Shown piece by piece: positions 24,918-34,592 of a stretch of DNA of 64,000 nucleotides. The DNA lies in assembly GCA_032595685.2 (NCBI GenBank), contig CP159373.1, forward strand, positions 4,255,821 through 4,319,820. Direction: 5' to 3'. The position numbers and the translations under genes are program-made. The notes beneath the pieces were generated by a model. The model searched no databases and was not told the origin of the DNA. It saw only the letters and a list, made by a program, of their open reading frames with translations. The DNA is from Candidatus Electrothrix aestuarii. GTDB lineage: Bacteria; Desulfobacterota; Desulfobulbia; Desulfobulbales; Desulfobulbaceae. Position 1 is the stretch's first letter; each line of letters opens with the position of its first letter.

Positions 24918-25694
24918 ATGATTGATTTTTTGCGTTTTCTGGTCCCCATTTTCGCACCTCTGCCCCTAGGTGCCTTCTGCCTCCTCCTGGCGCTCCTCTT
25001 TCTGATCTTGCGCATGTACAAGATGACAGCCTTTACACTCCTGTTCAGCCTGAGCTTTTTTCTCGTGCTGGGATACGGTATGCCTGCCCGGCAACAGCTG
25101 AGCAATATGGAGAGAAAATACAGCCCACTGGATGTGGAAAAAATCTCTACAAAGGAAAAACAGCAGATTCGCTTTGTGGTTGTGCTTGGCAATGCAAATA
25201 TCACCGATCCAGGAATCCCGGAAAGCAACCAATTAAGTAGCACCTCTCTCTACCGTCTGGTGGAGGGAATCCGCATTCAACGGGAACTTCCTCAGACCTT
25301 TCTCATCCTCAGCGGCGGAGCAAACCAGGACTCTCAAGCCAATGCTGTTGTTGCAGGTAGGGTGGCTGAGTCTCTGGGCATGAATGAATCTCAACTCATC
25401 ATTAAAAAAGACCCTAAAGATACCGCAGAGGAGGCCAAACTGCTCCAACCCATGCTCAAAGAGATGCCCTTTATCCTGGTGACTTCGGCAGCGCATATGG
25501 AACGGGCCATGAAGCTCTTCCAGGACACAGGGATGCATCCTATCCCCGCGCCTACAGACTTTCTCGTCAAAGACAATAATCAGCTGACCTCTTCTTCTTT
25601 TGTGCCCACGCTGGAAAATCTCTGGCTTTCCGAACGGCTGATTTATGCTTGGGGAGCCAAGGCCTGGAATACGGTCAGCAGCTTGATAAAGTAA
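24918..25694 (+). CDS. YdcF/ElyC-like (DUF218) envelope protein
   Basis: A 258-residue protein with two N-terminal hydrophobic segments (about residues 10-30 and 34-54) and a periplasmic or cytoplasmic DUF218 domain. Family hallmarks: RFVVVLGNANITDPG, LILSGGANQDS, and KDPKDTAEEAKLLQPML, followed by LVTSAAHMERAMKLFQ. Related E. coli proteins ElyC and SanA affect peptidoglycan or lipid-carrier handling (family knowledge); the exact reaction is unknown. It follows the acyl-CoA synthetase gene after 127 bases. Confidence 0.85.
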   Translation: MIDFLRFLVPIFAPLPLGAFCLLLALLFLILRMYKMTAFTLLFSLSFFLVLGYGMPARQQLSNMERKYSPLDVEKISTKEKQQIRFVVVLGNANITDPGIPESNQLSSTSLYRLVEGIRIQRELPQTFLILSGGANQDSQANAVVAGRVAESLGMNESQLIIKKDPKDTAEEAKLLQPMLKEMPFILVTSAAHMERAMKLFQDTGMHPIPAPTDFLVKDNNQLTSSSFVPTLENLWLSERLIYAWGAKAWNTVSSLIK

Positions 25695-25792
25695 AACCTG
25701 CTGATGGCGTTTCCCTTCATCAGGATAAGAAAACATACTATACACAGGTCACGCTCTGTGATATTATGTTTGTTATATTGAATTCTTGGAAG

Positions 25793-25814
25793 AAAAAAAG
25801 GCGCAACACCGCCT
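25793..25814 (-). terminator. Possible minus-strand intrinsic terminator
   Basis: Read on the minus strand, a 5-bp stem AGGCG/CGCCT with a 6-base loop is followed directly by seven T. No minus-strand protein gene lies upstream of it; the nearest DNA is argJ antisense. It may be a chance match or end an antisense RNA. Confidence 0.25.
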
Positions 25815-25888
25815 CCCAAGAGCCTATTATATCGTGCTAATCCTTCTCTATAGAGGGAGTTGGACGGGTTTCAGCCCCGCTCAGGCAC

Positions 25889-27103
25889 ATGAACCGAAAA
25901 AAACTACTTAAGCATTCGATGAAGGTCAAAGGGTTTAGTGCTGCTGCTGTCCAGGCAGGCGTTCGTTATCAGAATCGGCTGGATCTCGGCCTGATTTACT
26001 CTGAAGTTCCGGCTGTCACTGTCGGGATGTTTACAAGCAATACTGTCCAGGCTGCCCCTGTGGTCCTGGGTAAAAAACGATTGCTGCATGGCAAGGCGCA
26101 GGCTGTGCTGGTCAATAGCGGCAATGCCAACGCCTGCACCGGCGAACAGGGCATGGAGGCAGCTTTGCATACCAGCAGGCTGACTGCAACAGCACTGGGA
26201 ATTGAGGAAGAAATGGTCCAGGTGGCCTCCACTGGCGTTATCGGGGAGCAGCTGAATCTGGAGCCCTTTGAGCAGGGGATACCTCAGCTTGCCAAGGCCT
26301 TGCACGATGACGGCTTTGAAGGGCTATCCCAAGCCATCATGACCACAGATACCGTGCCCAAAACCTCTTCAGCCACAGTGGAGGTGAACGGCGTAGAGGT
26401 GAATATCCTGGGTATTGCCAAAGGCGCGGGGATGATCATGCCGGACATGGCCACCATGCTCTGCTTTGTGGTCACCGATGCCCAGATCCCTTTTTCTGCC
26501 TTGCAGGATATGGTCAAGACCGGGGTTGAGCATTCCTTTAACCTGATTACCGTGGACGGTGATACCTCGACCAATGACACGGTTCTGGTTATGGCCAATG
26601 GTGCAGCAGAGAATCCCTGGATCGACGAAGAAAATCAGGAGAGTGTACACATCTTCACAGATGCCCTGCACAAGATCTTCAAGGATCTTGCCCTCCAGAT
26701 CGTCTCTGACGGAGAAGGCACCACCAAGGTGGTTACCATTCGAGTCACTGGAGCACGGAGTAGAGAAGAGGCCATGAACGGTGCCCAGACCATTGCCAAC
26801 TCCGCCCTGGTCAAAACTGCCTTTTATGGTGAAGATGCCAACTGGGGACGAATTATTGCGGCCCTTGGTCGTTCAGGATGCCAATTTCAACCAGAGCAGG
26901 TTTCTATAGCCTTTGACGACGTTGTCATAGTGGAAAACGGGCTCGGTTGCGGTAAAGAGGTTGAGAAACTGGCCTCCAAGGTCTTGCAGCAAAAACAATT
27001 TACCGTTACCGTAGACCTGAAGGACGGCGGTGAGAGCGCGGAAGTATTCACCACGGATCTGACCTGCGATTATGTTAATATTAACGCAGATTATCGATCC
27101 TGA
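25889..27103 (+). CDS. argJ: Bifunctional glutamate N-acetyltransferase/amino-acid acetyltransferase ArgJ
   Basis: A 404-residue enzyme of arginine synthesis that recycles the acetyl group from N-acetylornithine to glutamate and, in bifunctional forms, also uses acetyl-CoA. The self-cleavage site is visible in GMIMPDMATMLCFVVTD, with the nucleophilic Thr after Ala near residue 189. Other conserved parts are GVMTSN-like VGMFTSNTVQAAPV, NSGNANACTG and AFYGEDANWGRI. Full length and intact. Mono- or bifunctional activity cannot be told by eye. A small gene follows 31 bases later. Confidence 0.95.
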   Translation: MNRKKLLKHSMKVKGFSAAAVQAGVRYQNRLDLGLIYSEVPAVTVGMFTSNTVQAAPVVLGKKRLLHGKAQAVLVNSGNANACTGEQGMEAALHTSRLTATALGIEEEMVQVASTGVIGEQLNLEPFEQGIPQLAKALHDDGFEGLSQAIMTTDTVPKTSSATVEVNGVEVNILGIAKGAGMIMPDMATMLCFVVTDAQIPFSALQDMVKTGVEHSFNLITVDGDTSTNDTVLVMANGAAENPWIDEENQESVHIFTDALHKIFKDLALQIVSDGEGTTKVVTIRVTGARSREEAMNGAQTIANSALVKTAFYGEDANWGRIIAALGRSGCQFQPEQVSIAFDDVVIVENGLGCGKEVEKLASKVLQQKQFTVTVDLKDGGESAEVFTTDLTCDYVNINADYRS

Positions 27104-27134
27104 GCAGGAACCTTGCTGTTAACAGGAGCAGAGG

Positions 27135-27383
27135 ATGACGGATTATGCCAGAGGGGATTACCCCCGCGAAATTCAAAAAATTTTTCAGGAAATAGAGCAA
27201 GCTCTTTCTGGAGCGATAGGGCCTGCTGCTGACATGATTCTTCGTGATTATATTGAGCAATGGCAGCGTAATGGTCCAGTTGTGGCTGCCCGTATCGTTG
27301 AGCTGACCACGGCCTTAGTGGAAGAAATCGGCGATCCTGAAACAGCACAAGAGTTTATCAGTAGAGTTGAAAAAAAATGTTAA
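27135..27383 (+). CDS. Small conserved-looking protein, unknown
   Basis: An 82-residue, acidic and mostly helical protein that I do not recognise. It has a good ribosome site (AGGAGCAGAGG) just before the ATG and sits 31 bases after argJ on the same strand, so it is probably translated from the argJ message. No cysteine pair, membrane segment or known motif apart from one terminal Cys. Confidence 0.6.
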   Translation: MTDYARGDYPREIQKIFQEIEQALSGAIGPAADMILRDYIEQWQRNGPVVAARIVELTTALVEEIGDPETAQEFISRVEKKC

Positions 27384-27512
27384 GTGGAAAGATTGTAATG
27401 TTCTTGGACACTCCGGGACTTTTCCGCGAACCGATATTTCATCAGGAGTATTCCTGAACCACGTAAGACTGTACCTGAAGGAACACAGGTAACATAGGTA
27501 ACACAGGGAGTT

Positions 27513-29633
27513 TTGATGCGAAGTACCAAGATACTGATTGCTGCTTTAGTTATTCAATGCGCAACAGCCCTGCCCTCTTATGCCAAATGTCTCTCTGGGG
27601 ACTGCAAGAATGGCGTGGGAAAGTTACGAAGTGCGAATGGTCGGGTGTACGAAGGGGAATTTAAAAAGGGTTTTCTCTGGGGCCGTGGACATTTGGTCAC
27701 ACCCGATGGCATGCAGTATGACGGCGAATTCGTCAAGGGAAAATTTCATGGCTTCGGCATCCTCAAGACTCTTAATGGTCGTTCCTATAAGGGCACCTTT
27801 AAAAACGGGGTTATTGACGGAGAGGGTCTCCTCAAAGAAGCTGATGGGCGCCGCTATCAGGGGCAGTTCGAACTCGGTAAATTTCATGGCAAAGGTGTCC
27901 TGATCTACCCGGACGGGAGAAAATACGTCGGTGATTTCCGAAGTAACTTCCTCCACGGGAAGGGCGAAATGATTATGGCCGATGGCAGCAGCTATGAAGG
28001 TGAATTTCGTGATGGACACCCTGATGGCAAGGGAGTCCGCAGGTATGCTGATGGCACCGTCTATATTGGCAGTTATGTGGGCAAGGTCCGCCAGGGCTAC
28101 GGAATCCTGCAAATGGCCGATGGCAGCCGGTATGAAGGGTATTTTGAAAACGACCTATATAACGGACGAGGCACCTTAAAGGAAAAAAACGGCCGCACCT
28201 ATATCGGTACCTTTCTTGATGGCAGCATTACCGGCCAGGGCACGATAAACTGGGCTCAGGAAGGGCAGCAGTATAAAGGTGATCTCCTGAACGGCCTGCC
28301 ACACGGCGAAGGAACCATGAAATACGGCGACGGTTCCCGGTACGTAGGCCAGTGGGATAAGGGTATTCGGGTCGGTATTGGTAAGCTGGTATATGCCGAT
28401 GGCAGAGTGTATGAGGGTTTGTTCTCCAAAAATGAACCTGTCAGCCCTCCTCGGAAAAAACGAGCCAAAGCAAAGGTTACGCCGCCTCCAGTCCTTGCAG
28501 AAAAAAAGCAGAAAAAAGAACCTGCTTCAGAACGCCTTGCCGCCCATATCCAGCAAGAAGACAAGAAGAGGAAAGCAAACCTTGCCACGCAGGAAAAGGG
28601 GCTTGAACAAAAACTGCCCTTACCTGAGGACGAAGAGATCATTGACAGCCTGGTCGAAGAAGAGGTTGTCACGGCTGATACACTCGAAGCACCTATTGAA
28701 GAAGAAATACTACTTGATGAGCCGGAAAAATCTCCGCCAGCACCGGAGACAAGCATACGCATTCAGCAACCTGCGGCTGCGGAACATGTGGCCGAGAAAA
28801 AAAACAAGAAAGAGGTCGCTCAGGTCAAAAAACAAGAAAAGCCTGTTGAACCTGCGCCTCCGGTTGAAGCAATTGACATTAGCGAGGAAGAACTTCCCCC
28901 TTATTTTGCTGAGGCCACACCTGCTGAAGTACAACAGGTTGAGGTGGTTGAGGTAAAAAAAGAAAGGAAGGCAGAAGAACCCAAAGATGAAGGGCAGATT
29001 ACCCTGATTAACGAAATCCCCTACTCCTTTACCAGCCCTGAGGAAAAAAAAGAAAAGAAATCCTTCAGTGGGGTGCGCGAGGTCGACCTGCCTGACTCCT
29101 CCCATTATCAGGGAGAGTTCAAAGACGGGACGATGGAGGGTTGGGGCACCATGCAACTGGCAGACGGCGAGACCTATGAAGGGGAATTCTCCGGTGGCAA
29201 GTTTCATGGGCAAGGGACCTATGTTTTTGCCGATGGTCGTCAGTACAAGGGCAGCTTTAAAAAAGGTGAACGAGAAGGCAGAGGAATCTTTACCTATCTT
29301 GATGGCTCCTCATACGAGGGAGATTTTGTTAAAGGGGTTTTTGAGGGCAAAGGAAAATATATTTTCCCGGACGGTAGCTATTATAAGGGAGAATTCTCTG
29401 ATGGCTTTTTTGCTGGTCAAGGGGAATTAGTGTATAAAAACGGCAAGAAATACAAAGGTGAGTTTAAAAACGATCTGCCGCATGGACATGGGCAGCTCAC
29501 CTCTGCTGACGGCACAGTGTACGAGGGCATGTTCAAATCCGGGCGCAGAAACGGATCAGGAACAATCAAGTACGCTGATGGCCGGGTGGTGCGGGGCACC
29601 TTTAAAAACGATGAGCTTGTTGAGCAGGAATAG
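27513..29633 (+). CDS. Exported MORN-repeat protein with two repeat blocks
   Basis: A 706-residue protein beginning with a signal peptide (about residues 1-24, ending SYAKC; the Cys just after could suggest a lipoprotein, but a full lipobox is not clear). Block 1 (about 45-305) has 11-12 MORN repeats of 23 residues of the form YEGEFKKGxxxGxGxxxxxDG. A charged Lys/Glu/Pro-rich linker follows (about 310-520). Block 2 (about 525-705) has 7-8 more repeats. MORN repeats form elongated beta-sheets used in membrane or protein binding. The M20 amidohydrolase gene starts 2 bases after its stop, implying translational coupling. Confidence 0.88.
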   Translation: MMRSTKILIAALVIQCATALPSYAKCLSGDCKNGVGKLRSANGRVYEGEFKKGFLWGRGHLVTPDGMQYDGEFVKGKFHGFGILKTLNGRSYKGTFKNGVIDGEGLLKEADGRRYQGQFELGKFHGKGVLIYPDGRKYVGDFRSNFLHGKGEMIMADGSSYEGEFRDGHPDGKGVRRYADGTVYIGSYVGKVRQGYGILQMADGSRYEGYFENDLYNGRGTLKEKNGRTYIGTFLDGSITGQGTINWAQEGQQYKGDLLNGLPHGEGTMKYGDGSRYVGQWDKGIRVGIGKLVYADGRVYEGLFSKNEPVSPPRKKRAKAKVTPPPVLAEKKQKKEPASERLAAHIQQEDKKRKANLATQEKGLEQKLPLPEDEEIIDSLVEEEVVTADTLEAPIEEEILLDEPEKSPPAPETSIRIQQPAAAEHVAEKKNKKEVAQVKKQEKPVEPAPPVEAIDISEEELPPYFAEATPAEVQQVEVVEVKKERKAEEPKDEGQITLINEIPYSFTSPEEKKEKKSFSGVREVDLPDSSHYQGEFKDGTMEGWGTMQLADGETYEGEFSGGKFHGQGTYVFADGRQYKGSFKKGEREGRGIFTYLDGSSYEGDFVKGVFEGKGKYIFPDGSYYKGEFSDGFFAGQGELVYKNGKKYKGEFKNDLPHGHGQLTSADGTVYEGMFKSGRRNGSGTIKYADGRVVRGTFKNDELVEQE

Positions 29634-29635
29634 CC

Positions 29636-30826
29636 TTGTTTACCCTAACTAAGGCGCAGGAGCAGAGAATCCTGGAGATTCGCCGGACCTTGCATCGTCA
29701 ACCCGAGCTTGCCTATCAGGAAAAAAAGACAGCTGCCCTGATTGGTAAAGAGTTGGTCCGGCTTGGGATTCCCTATACGACGGGGCTGGCCGGTGGCACA
29801 GGTATCCGGGCTGAATTGGGCAAGGGAACCGGCCCCTGCGTTGCCCTGCGAGCAGATATGGATGCCCTGCCTGTCCTTGAAGAAACCGGGCTTGATTTCT
29901 CCTCCGAGCAGCCAGGAATCATGCATGCCTGTGGTCATGATGGTCATACGGCCATGCTCCTCGGCGCCGCCGCGCTCCTTTCCCAGAACACCATTCTGGA
30001 GGATATAGGCGCACGGGTGGTTCTGCTTTTCCAACCCGCTGAAGAATCCGGCAATGGCGCCTCAGCCATGCTTGCTGACAACTGCCTGCAGGATGTGGAG
30101 ATGATCTTCTGCGGTCATATTGACACCCACCATCCGGTGGGCTGTCTGTCCGTGGACAAAGGGCTGATCTGTTCCTTTGCAGATCCCTTTCTCATAGAGA
30201 TCTCCGGCCAGGGCGGGCATGCAGCCCGGCCCCATGAGGCCATTGATGCCGTGGTTGTGGGGGCCAGTCTGGTGTTGAATATCCAGACTATGGTTTCACG
30301 CATGATCAATCCGGCCAATCCAGGTGTGATTACGGTGGGAAAAATTGCAGCGGGCTCAGTCCATAATGTCATTGCAGGCAAAGCTGTACTTGAGGGCACT
30401 ATCCGCAGCACCCATCCTGACACCAGAACCCAGATCATCAAAAGAATGCAGGGTGTGGTCAAGGGGCTGGAAGAGATGTGCAATGCCCGAATCAACTTTA
30501 CCCTGAAGCAGGGCCTGCCTGCGGTGATTAATGATCCGGTTTCCTGGTCCATTGCCCGGCAGGCAGCGCAAGACGTGGTAGGCCCTGACAGAGTTATCTC
30601 CCAAGGCCTCCCCAGCCTTGGAGGAGAGGATTTCTCCTTTTATCAACAAAAAATTCCCGGAACCATGATCCGCTTCGGAGCAGCCAAAGAGCCGAATGCA
30701 GAGTCGAGCACTGTCGGCCCTTCTCATTCCGGCACCTTTGATTTTGACGAAAAAGTGCTGGTCTACGGGAGCCGATGGTTGGCCACGGTTGCCGTACAAA
30801 GCTTGCAATACCTGCAAAATTCGTAA
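29636..30826 (+). CDS. M20D-family amidohydrolase/peptidase
   Basis: A 396-residue metal-dependent amidohydrolase of the M20D group (hippurate, N-acyl-amino-acid and indole-conjugate hydrolases). Metal and catalytic motifs: ADMDALPVLEETG near residue 75, HACGHDGHTAMLLGAA near 103, PAEESGNGA near 137 and HIDTHHPVG near 161. The dimerisation lid domain spans about 185-305. No signal peptide. The start is TTG, placed 2 bases after the MORN gene stop; the GAGCAGGAA that ends that gene may be its ribosome site. The substrate is likely an N-acyl or gamma-linked amino acid, given its neighbours (inference). Confidence 0.88.
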   Translation: MFTLTKAQEQRILEIRRTLHRQPELAYQEKKTAALIGKELVRLGIPYTTGLAGGTGIRAELGKGTGPCVALRADMDALPVLEETGLDFSSEQPGIMHACGHDGHTAMLLGAAALLSQNTILEDIGARVVLLFQPAEESGNGASAMLADNCLQDVEMIFCGHIDTHHPVGCLSVDKGLICSFADPFLIEISGQGGHAARPHEAIDAVVVGASLVLNIQTMVSRMINPANPGVITVGKIAAGSVHNVIAGKAVLEGTIRSTHPDTRTQIIKRMQGVVKGLEEMCNARINFTLKQGLPAVINDPVSWSIARQAAQDVVGPDRVISQGLPSLGGEDFSFYQQKIPGTMIRFGAAKEPNAESSTVGPSHSGTFDFDEKVLVYGSRWLATVAVQSLQYLQNS

Positions 30827-30843
30827 ATCGGAAAGGCATACAA

Positions 30844-31983
30844 ATGCAAGAGATCCCCTTTTCACCTGTTTTTCATGGCAGTCAGGCCTATACTCTTGGT
30901 GTGGAGCTGGAATTTCAGCTTGTGGATCGCGAAACCCTGGACCTGGTGCCACGGGTCAGCAACATTCTGCAAGAGCTGGCCCCGGATGGGAGTAACAGAA
31001 TCGTTCCAGAATTTTTGCAATCGATCGTCGAACTGCAGACCGGGGTCTGTGACTCGGTCAATGATGTGGGGGAGGACCTCAGCCGTCTGATTCATCTGGT
31101 TGAAGATGCTGCGAGCCACGAGAAATGCTACCTCTATTCCACAAGCCTCCATCCCTTTGCAGACCCCTCAGCCCAGGTTGTCAGCCAAGGCGAACGCTAT
31201 CAACGGATCATGAATGAGTTGCAGCATGTTGGTCGCCAATTCATTACCCAGGGCATGCATGTCCATGTGGGTATCCCTGATGGGAATACCGCGATCAAGG
31301 TCTGTGATACCATTCAGCCCTATCTGCCCATCCTCTTGGCCCTGAGCTGTTCCTCGCCCTTTTTCTGCGGCCGGGATACCGGTTTTCAATCCTATCGGAC
31401 CAAATTATTTGAGGCCTTGCCTATTGCAGGAATTTCCGGTTACCTTGGGACCTGGCAGAGCTACGTCCAAGAGGTCACCCATCTCTATGAGCACCGGGCC
31501 ATTGAACGCCTCAAAGATCTCTGGTGGGATGTGCGGCCGAGCCCGAAATTCGGCACAGTGGAAGTTCGTATCTGCGACCTGCCCTGTCGTTTTTACTCCA
31601 TCCTGGGCCTTACGGCTACGATCCAGGCCCTGGCAGCGTATCTGGCAGAGGCTGATATTTCCTCCTGTCCGGTGAGTTTGCAAATCCTACGATGTAATAA
31701 ATGGCAGGCCTCCCGACATGCACTGGAGGGACGTTTTATTGATCCCTGTGGTTTATTAAGCAAGACCGACTTGACCATGCGGGAGGCAGCAAGCAGGCTT
31801 TTTCAGCTCATTCTCCCCATGACAGAAAGATTCCAGACCACAGTCCATGTGCGTGAGCTCTGTAAAATCCTGGAATCTGGCACAGGGGCTGATCGCCAAC
31901 GACGACTGGCTGAAGGGCAAAAGAATAACTTCAGAAAAATGATCACCAGCCTGCGAAATGATTATTGGCTGAAAGAACAGTAG
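30844..31983 (+). CDS. YbdK-type carboxylate-amine (glutamate-cysteine) ligase
   Basis: A 379-residue member of the GCS2 family. Such enzymes join the gamma-carboxyl of glutamate to an amine, usually cysteine, using ATP. Conserved blocks are YTLGVELEFQLVD at the start, PEFLQSIVELQTGVC near 57, FITQGMHVHVGIPDG near 130 and FGTVEVRICDLPCR near 235. I chose the ATG at 30844, 17 bases after the amidohydrolase stop with GGAAAGGC upstream; an in-frame start at 30775 would lie inside the previous gene. E. coli YbdK is only weakly active, so the true amine acceptor is open. Confidence 0.9.
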   Translation: MQEIPFSPVFHGSQAYTLGVELEFQLVDRETLDLVPRVSNILQELAPDGSNRIVPEFLQSIVELQTGVCDSVNDVGEDLSRLIHLVEDAASHEKCYLYSTSLHPFADPSAQVVSQGERYQRIMNELQHVGRQFITQGMHVHVGIPDGNTAIKVCDTIQPYLPILLALSCSSPFFCGRDTGFQSYRTKLFEALPIAGISGYLGTWQSYVQEVTHLYEHRAIERLKDLWWDVRPSPKFGTVEVRICDLPCRFYSILGLTATIQALAAYLAEADISSCPVSLQILRCNKWQASRHALEGRFIDPCGLLSKTDLTMREAASRLFQLILPMTERFQTTVHVRELCKILESGTGADRQRRLAEGQKNNFRKMITSLRNDYWLKEQ

Positions 31984-31991
31984 AAAAAATA

Positions 31992-33533
31992 ATGGAGATA
32001 AAAAAAAGCAAAAAGGCACTTGTTGCCGCAGGCCATGAAGAGGTGGCCAAGGCCGCAGCCATTATTCTGGAAGCGGGCGGTAATGCCTTTGATGCCGTGG
32101 TCGCGGCTGGTCTGGCCAGCACTGTTGCTGAACCCATGCTGACCAGTTTGGGCGGGGGCGGCTTTGCCTTGGCCCGTACAGCGGATCAGGAGGAGATATT
32201 TTTTGATTTCTTTGTTGATACCCCTGGTATCGGCCTGAAAAATAAAGAGCTGGAGCCCCATTTTTATCCCATAGATGTTGACTTTGCCGGTTCCACCCAG
32301 GAATTCAATATCGGTCTGGGCTCTGTGGCTGTCCCCGGTACCCTGAAGGGACTTTTGCATATCCACGAACGGCTTGGCCGGATGCCCTTGCAGGAGATTG
32401 TGGAACCAGCTATTGCCCTGGCACAGGGCCATGAACTGAATCATATCCAGGCCTATTTCCTCAAGATACTTTGTCCGATCCTGGAGCTCGGTGAAACAGG
32501 GCGTGTACTCTATAAAGCCAGTGGTCAGCTTATCAAAGAGGGGGAGACCCTGATTAATCCTGAGCTTGCAAATTTTCTTCTCCAGTTACCAGAAGACAAG
32601 GGTAAAGAATTTTACTTGGGAACACTTGCTGCCCAGATCGACCAGGACATGCGCAATGGTCAGGGCCTGCTTACAGCCCAGGATCTTGCCGCTTATACAG
32701 TCCATGAGCGTAAACCTCTACGAATCCCCTATCATGGGCATACCCTGCTCACAGCACCGGATATGGGTGGCTCGCTGATCGGACTGTCCTTATTTCTCCA
32801 GGAAAGAGCTGGCGAGGCCATCGGGCCTGTGCAGAATTGGGCAAGCACAGAGCACCTGCTCCGTACCCTCGGTGTCATGCACGAGGTGGAAAGGTTACGG
32901 AAACAGGGACTGTGTACCCCTCAGGCCCTGGAAGCCTTTATCAAAGGAAAGGAACCGACTGCAAGTGTTGCCCATATTCGCCAATTCAGTCGGGGCACCA
33001 CCCATGTCTCCATTGCTGACAGCATGGGCAATATTGCCGCCATGACCTGTTCCAACGGTGAGGGCTCTGGCTATTTTGTGCCGGGCACCGGCATTATGCT
33101 CAATAATATGATGGGAGAAGATGATCTCCATCCGGGTGGATTTCATGCAGAACCACCGGGTCAGCGGGTTGGCTCTATGATGTCCCCCTCTGCCCTTCTG
33201 CATGGAGATGAGGTGAAGCTGGTCTTTGGTAGCGGCGGTTCCAAACGGATCAGGACTGCCCTGTCCCAGGTTTTGACCCAGGTGGTCGACTTCAAACGTG
33301 ATCTGGCGGATGCAGTGCTGGCACCGAGAATGTACTGGGACGGTGATGCAAACATTCTTCAGGTGGAACCCGGTTTCAGCGCTAAGGCCTTACAGGCCCT
33401 GGAAGAGCAAGTCCAGGTCAATCACTGGCAGGCCCCGGATCTCTACTTCGGCGGCGTGCATGCAGTTATGCCCGGTCTGAGCGGCGTGGGCGACCCTAGG
33501 CGAGGCGGCTCTGTAGCAATGGTGGAACTGTGA
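31992..33533 (+). CDS. Gamma-glutamyltransferase-like protein, cytoplasmic
   Basis: A 513-residue Ntn-hydrolase of the gamma-glutamyltranspeptidase family, which cuts or transfers gamma-glutamyl groups. Large-subunit blocks GGNAFDAVVAAGLASTVAEP and SLGGGGFAL are present. The self-cleavage Thr is expected in RGTTHVSIADSMGNIAAMT near residue 342, followed by NNMMGEDDL. There is no signal peptide, unlike classic periplasmic Ggt, so it resembles the YwrD-like cytoplasmic branch. ATG 31992 is 8 bases after the ligase gene; a TTG at 31965 would overlap it. Its end overlaps the next gene by 4 bp. Confidence 0.88.
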   Translation: MEIKKSKKALVAAGHEEVAKAAAIILEAGGNAFDAVVAAGLASTVAEPMLTSLGGGGFALARTADQEEIFFDFFVDTPGIGLKNKELEPHFYPIDVDFAGSTQEFNIGLGSVAVPGTLKGLLHIHERLGRMPLQEIVEPAIALAQGHELNHIQAYFLKILCPILELGETGRVLYKASGQLIKEGETLINPELANFLLQLPEDKGKEFYLGTLAAQIDQDMRNGQGLLTAQDLAAYTVHERKPLRIPYHGHTLLTAPDMGGSLIGLSLFLQERAGEAIGPVQNWASTEHLLRTLGVMHEVERLRKQGLCTPQALEAFIKGKEPTASVAHIRQFSRGTTHVSIADSMGNIAAMTCSNGEGSGYFVPGTGIMLNNMMGEDDLHPGGFHAEPPGQRVGSMMSPSALLHGDEVKLVFGSGGSKRIRTALSQVLTQVVDFKRDLADAVLAPRMYWDGDANILQVEPGFSAKALQALEEQVQVNHWQAPDLYFGGVHAVMPGLSGVGDPRRGGSVAMVEL

Positions 33534-34579
33534 GTCTGTACATCCTGAAACGCTTCCTGCTCATGATCCCCACCCTGTTCGGGGTCATGTTCATCACCTT
33601 TGTCATTACCCAATTTGTGCCCGGCGGCCCGGTTGAACGCATGATGGCCCAGATTGAGGGGCGGGGTGCAGGTGGCGAATCCGGTGGCGGTAGCGGAGGA
33701 CTCTATCAGGGCAAAAAGGGCCTTGATGAGGAGCGCATTGAGCAGCTGAAAAAGCTCTATGGTTTTGACAAACCGCCCATCCAGCGTTTTTTCTCCATGA
33801 TGGGCTCCTATCTGGTTTTTGACTTTGGGGATTCCTATTATCACCAAAAGGGTGTGGCAGAGCTGGTAATCTCCAAGATGCCGGTTTCTATGTCCCTGGG
33901 GCTCTGGACCTTTCTCATTGTTTATTCCGTCTGTATCCCTCTTGGCATCCGCAAGGCGGTCCAGGATGGTTCCCGCTTTGATGTCATGAGCAGCACCATC
34001 ATTCTCGTTGGTTATGCCATTCCCGGTTTTGTTCTTGGTATCCTCCTCATTGTTCTGTTCGGCGGGGGTAGCTTCTGGAATATTTTTCCTCTGCGCGGGC
34101 TGGTCTCAGATAATTGGGCGGAGTTAAGCTGGTCATCTAAGGTCCTGGACTATCTCTGGCATATGGTCCTTCCTGTTATTTCCTCAACTGTGGGCAGCTT
34201 GGCAGTTATGACTCTGCTGACCAAGAACTCTTTTTTAGAAGAGGTCCGCAAACAATACGTGATCACTGCAAGGGCAAAGGGCTTGGGGGAAAGTCAGATC
34301 CTGTATCGCCATGTTTTTCGTAATGCCATTATCCCTATCATTACTGGTTTTCCCGGCTCGTTTATCACGGCCTTCTTTACCGGTGCCCTACTCATCGAAA
34401 CCATTTTTTCCCTGGACGGCATGGGCCTGCTGGCCTTTGACTCGGTGATGAACAGGGATTACCCTGTGGTTCTAGGTACCCTGTATTTCTTCACCCTGAT
34501 CGGTCTCATTTCCAGGCTCCTTTCCGATCTGAGCTATGTCTGGGTTGACCCAAGAATTTCTTTTGATAAAGTCCAATAA
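33530..34579 (+). CDS. Peptide ABC transporter permease, YejB-like
   Basis: A 349-residue inner-membrane permease of the oligopeptide/dipeptide class (BPD_transp_1). The N-terminus MSLYILKRFLLMIPTLFGVM, a Gly-rich periplasmic loop near residues 40-62, about six membrane segments and the coupling motif ITARAKGLGESQILYRHVFR near 240 are typical of YejB, the microcin C/peptide importer subunit. It starts at GTG, overlapping the gamma-glutamyltransferase-like gene by 4 bp, and pairs with the next gene. No transporter ATPase or binding protein follows. Confidence 0.9.
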   Translation: MSLYILKRFLLMIPTLFGVMFITFVITQFVPGGPVERMMAQIEGRGAGGESGGGSGGLYQGKKGLDEERIEQLKKLYGFDKPPIQRFFSMMGSYLVFDFGDSYYHQKGVAELVISKMPVSMSLGLWTFLIVYSVCIPLGIRKAVQDGSRFDVMSSTIILVGYAIPGFVLGILLIVLFGGGSFWNIFPLRGLVSDNWAELSWSSKVLDYLWHMVLPVISSTVGSLAVMTLLTKNSFLEEVRKQYVITARAKGLGESQILYRHVFRNAIIPIITGFPGSFITAFFTGALLIETIFSLDGMGLLAFDSVMNRDYPVVLGTLYFFTLIGLISRLLSDLSYVWVDPRISFDKVQ

Positions 34580-34592
34580 AGAAGGAGTCGCT

